Origin: Burkholderia humptydooensis | Lineage (GTDB): Bacteria > Pseudomonadota > Gammaproteobacteria > Burkholderiales > Burkholderiaceae | Direction: 5' to 3' | Assembly: GCF_001513745.1 (NCBI RefSeq) | Contig: NZ_CP013382.1 | Coordinates: 2,790,001 to 2,854,000 of the forward strand | Length of the DNA stretch: 64,000 nt | In this document: in pieces, positions 63,684 to 64,000 of the stretch | Layout: each line of letters opens with the position of its first letter | Numbering within the stretch: the first letter of the stretch is position 1 | Program-made: the position numbers and the translations under genes | The notes under the pieces: generated by a model | The model's input: the letters and a program-made list of their open reading frames with translations, nothing else | Databases searched by the model: none | What the model was told of the DNA's origin: nothing

Positions 63684-64000
63684 TCAGAACCGGTACGTCG
63701 CGCCGACCTGGATCACGCGGCCGTAGTACATGTACAGCGACTGGTCGTAGCCGTTCTGGTTGAGCGCGTTTTGCCAGACCGGATCGAACGGCGGCGCACG
63801 GTCGAAGATGTTGTTGATCCCGCCGTACAGCGTCCAGTTCTTGAAGCCGGTGTAGCTCGCGTACAGGTTGAACTGGCTGTACGACCCGACGTGATCCGCC
63901 GCCTGCGTCGGCGCGGCTACGCCGAGCGCCTGCGCATACGGCCCCGTGAATTCCCAGCTCAGCGTCGCATTCCACTTGCGATACGCCCAGTTCAGCGACG
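63684..64000 (-). CDS. TonB-dependent outer-membrane receptor (C-terminal part only)
   Basis: The minus strand encodes about 105 C-terminal residues of a TonB-dependent receptor; the rest is beyond the window. Typical features are alternating beta strands, YASYTGFKNWTLYGGINNIF (the conserved N-N-(I/L)-F-D motif), DRAPPFDP, and the outer-membrane end QVGATYRF. Such receptors import siderophores, B12 or other large ligands. A terminator follows at 63607-63651, so it is transcribed separately from yej. The ligand cannot be told from this part. Confidence 0.85.
   Translation of the reverse strand, partial: SLNWAYRKWNATLSWEFTGPYAQALGVAAPTQAADHVGSYSQFNLYASYTGFKNWTLYGGINNIFDRAPPFDPVWQNALNQNGYDQSLYMYYGRVIQVGATYRF

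Overview
The window is very GC-rich, gene-dense proteobacterial DNA. Its content points to Burkholderia, most likely the B. pseudomallei/thailandensis group and probably a secondary chromosome. The signs are a Burkholderia-type trimeric porin, a bkd operon, many LysR/LuxR/GntR regulators, intracellular PHB depolymerase, and many short tandem repeats inside and between genes. Species and replicon are inferred; no marker gene is present.

Layout. (1) 1-8.3 kb: two divergent sigma-54 activators, an NAD-dependent oxidoreductase, an NtaA/SnaA-type FMN monooxygenase, a phosphopantetheinyl transferase, an MFS permease and a flavin reductase coupled to a small unknown protein. (2) 8.7-15.5 kb: an unusual LuxR-type regulator and a compact branched-chain 2-oxoacid dehydrogenase operon (bkdA1-bkdA2-bkdB-lpdV). 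(3) 16.2-20.2 kb: a decaying locus with an unknown protein, an SRPBCC protein, a LysR regulator, a truncated SRPBCC relic and a heavily deleted GMC/cholesterol-oxidase pseudogene. (4) 20.3-36.9 kb: a low-oxygen survival island, including a FAD-oxidoreductase/patatin fusion, a DksA/TraR zinc-finger protein, PHB depolymerase, a class II ribonucleotide-reductase-like protein lacking catalytic residues, an APH/P-loop kinase fusion, an Acg-type nitroreductase, a SulP transporter, a CBS-pair protein, a second nitroreductase and Hsp20. A CE4 deacetylase/DUF4015 protein lies at its right edge. (5) 37-45.6 kb: a seven-gene operon (Liv-type ABC importer plus M20 amidohydrolase and M81 peptidase) facing a GntR/FadR regulator. 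(6) 45.7-54.8 kb: class A penicillin-binding protein, thioredoxin-like protein, porin, HAE1-type RND pump. (7) 55-63.5 kb: yejABEF-tldD-pmbA in overlapping order. A TonB-dependent receptor runs off the right edge.

The most interesting system is region 4. Seven FNR/ANR-type palindromes (TTGAY-N4-RTCAA, one with a single mismatch) lie between 23.4 and 34.4 kb. For five of them a -10-like hexamer begins 28.5-29.5 bp from the box centre, the geometry expected of class II FNR promoters. The controlled set (class II RNR homologue, APH/P-loop fusion, Acg nitroreductase, CBS pair, Hsp20) resembles the Mycobacterium tuberculosis DosR dormancy regulon (NrdZ, Rv2004c, Acg, Hrp1, HspX) but is wired to an FNR-type regulator. 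A related low-oxygen-activated locus is known in B. cenocepacia, so the island is probably a variant of it. The RNR-like protein has lost the catalytic Asn and Glu and one redox Cys, so it is probably not a standard reductase.

All assignments rest on reading the sequence and remembered family features; no database search was run.
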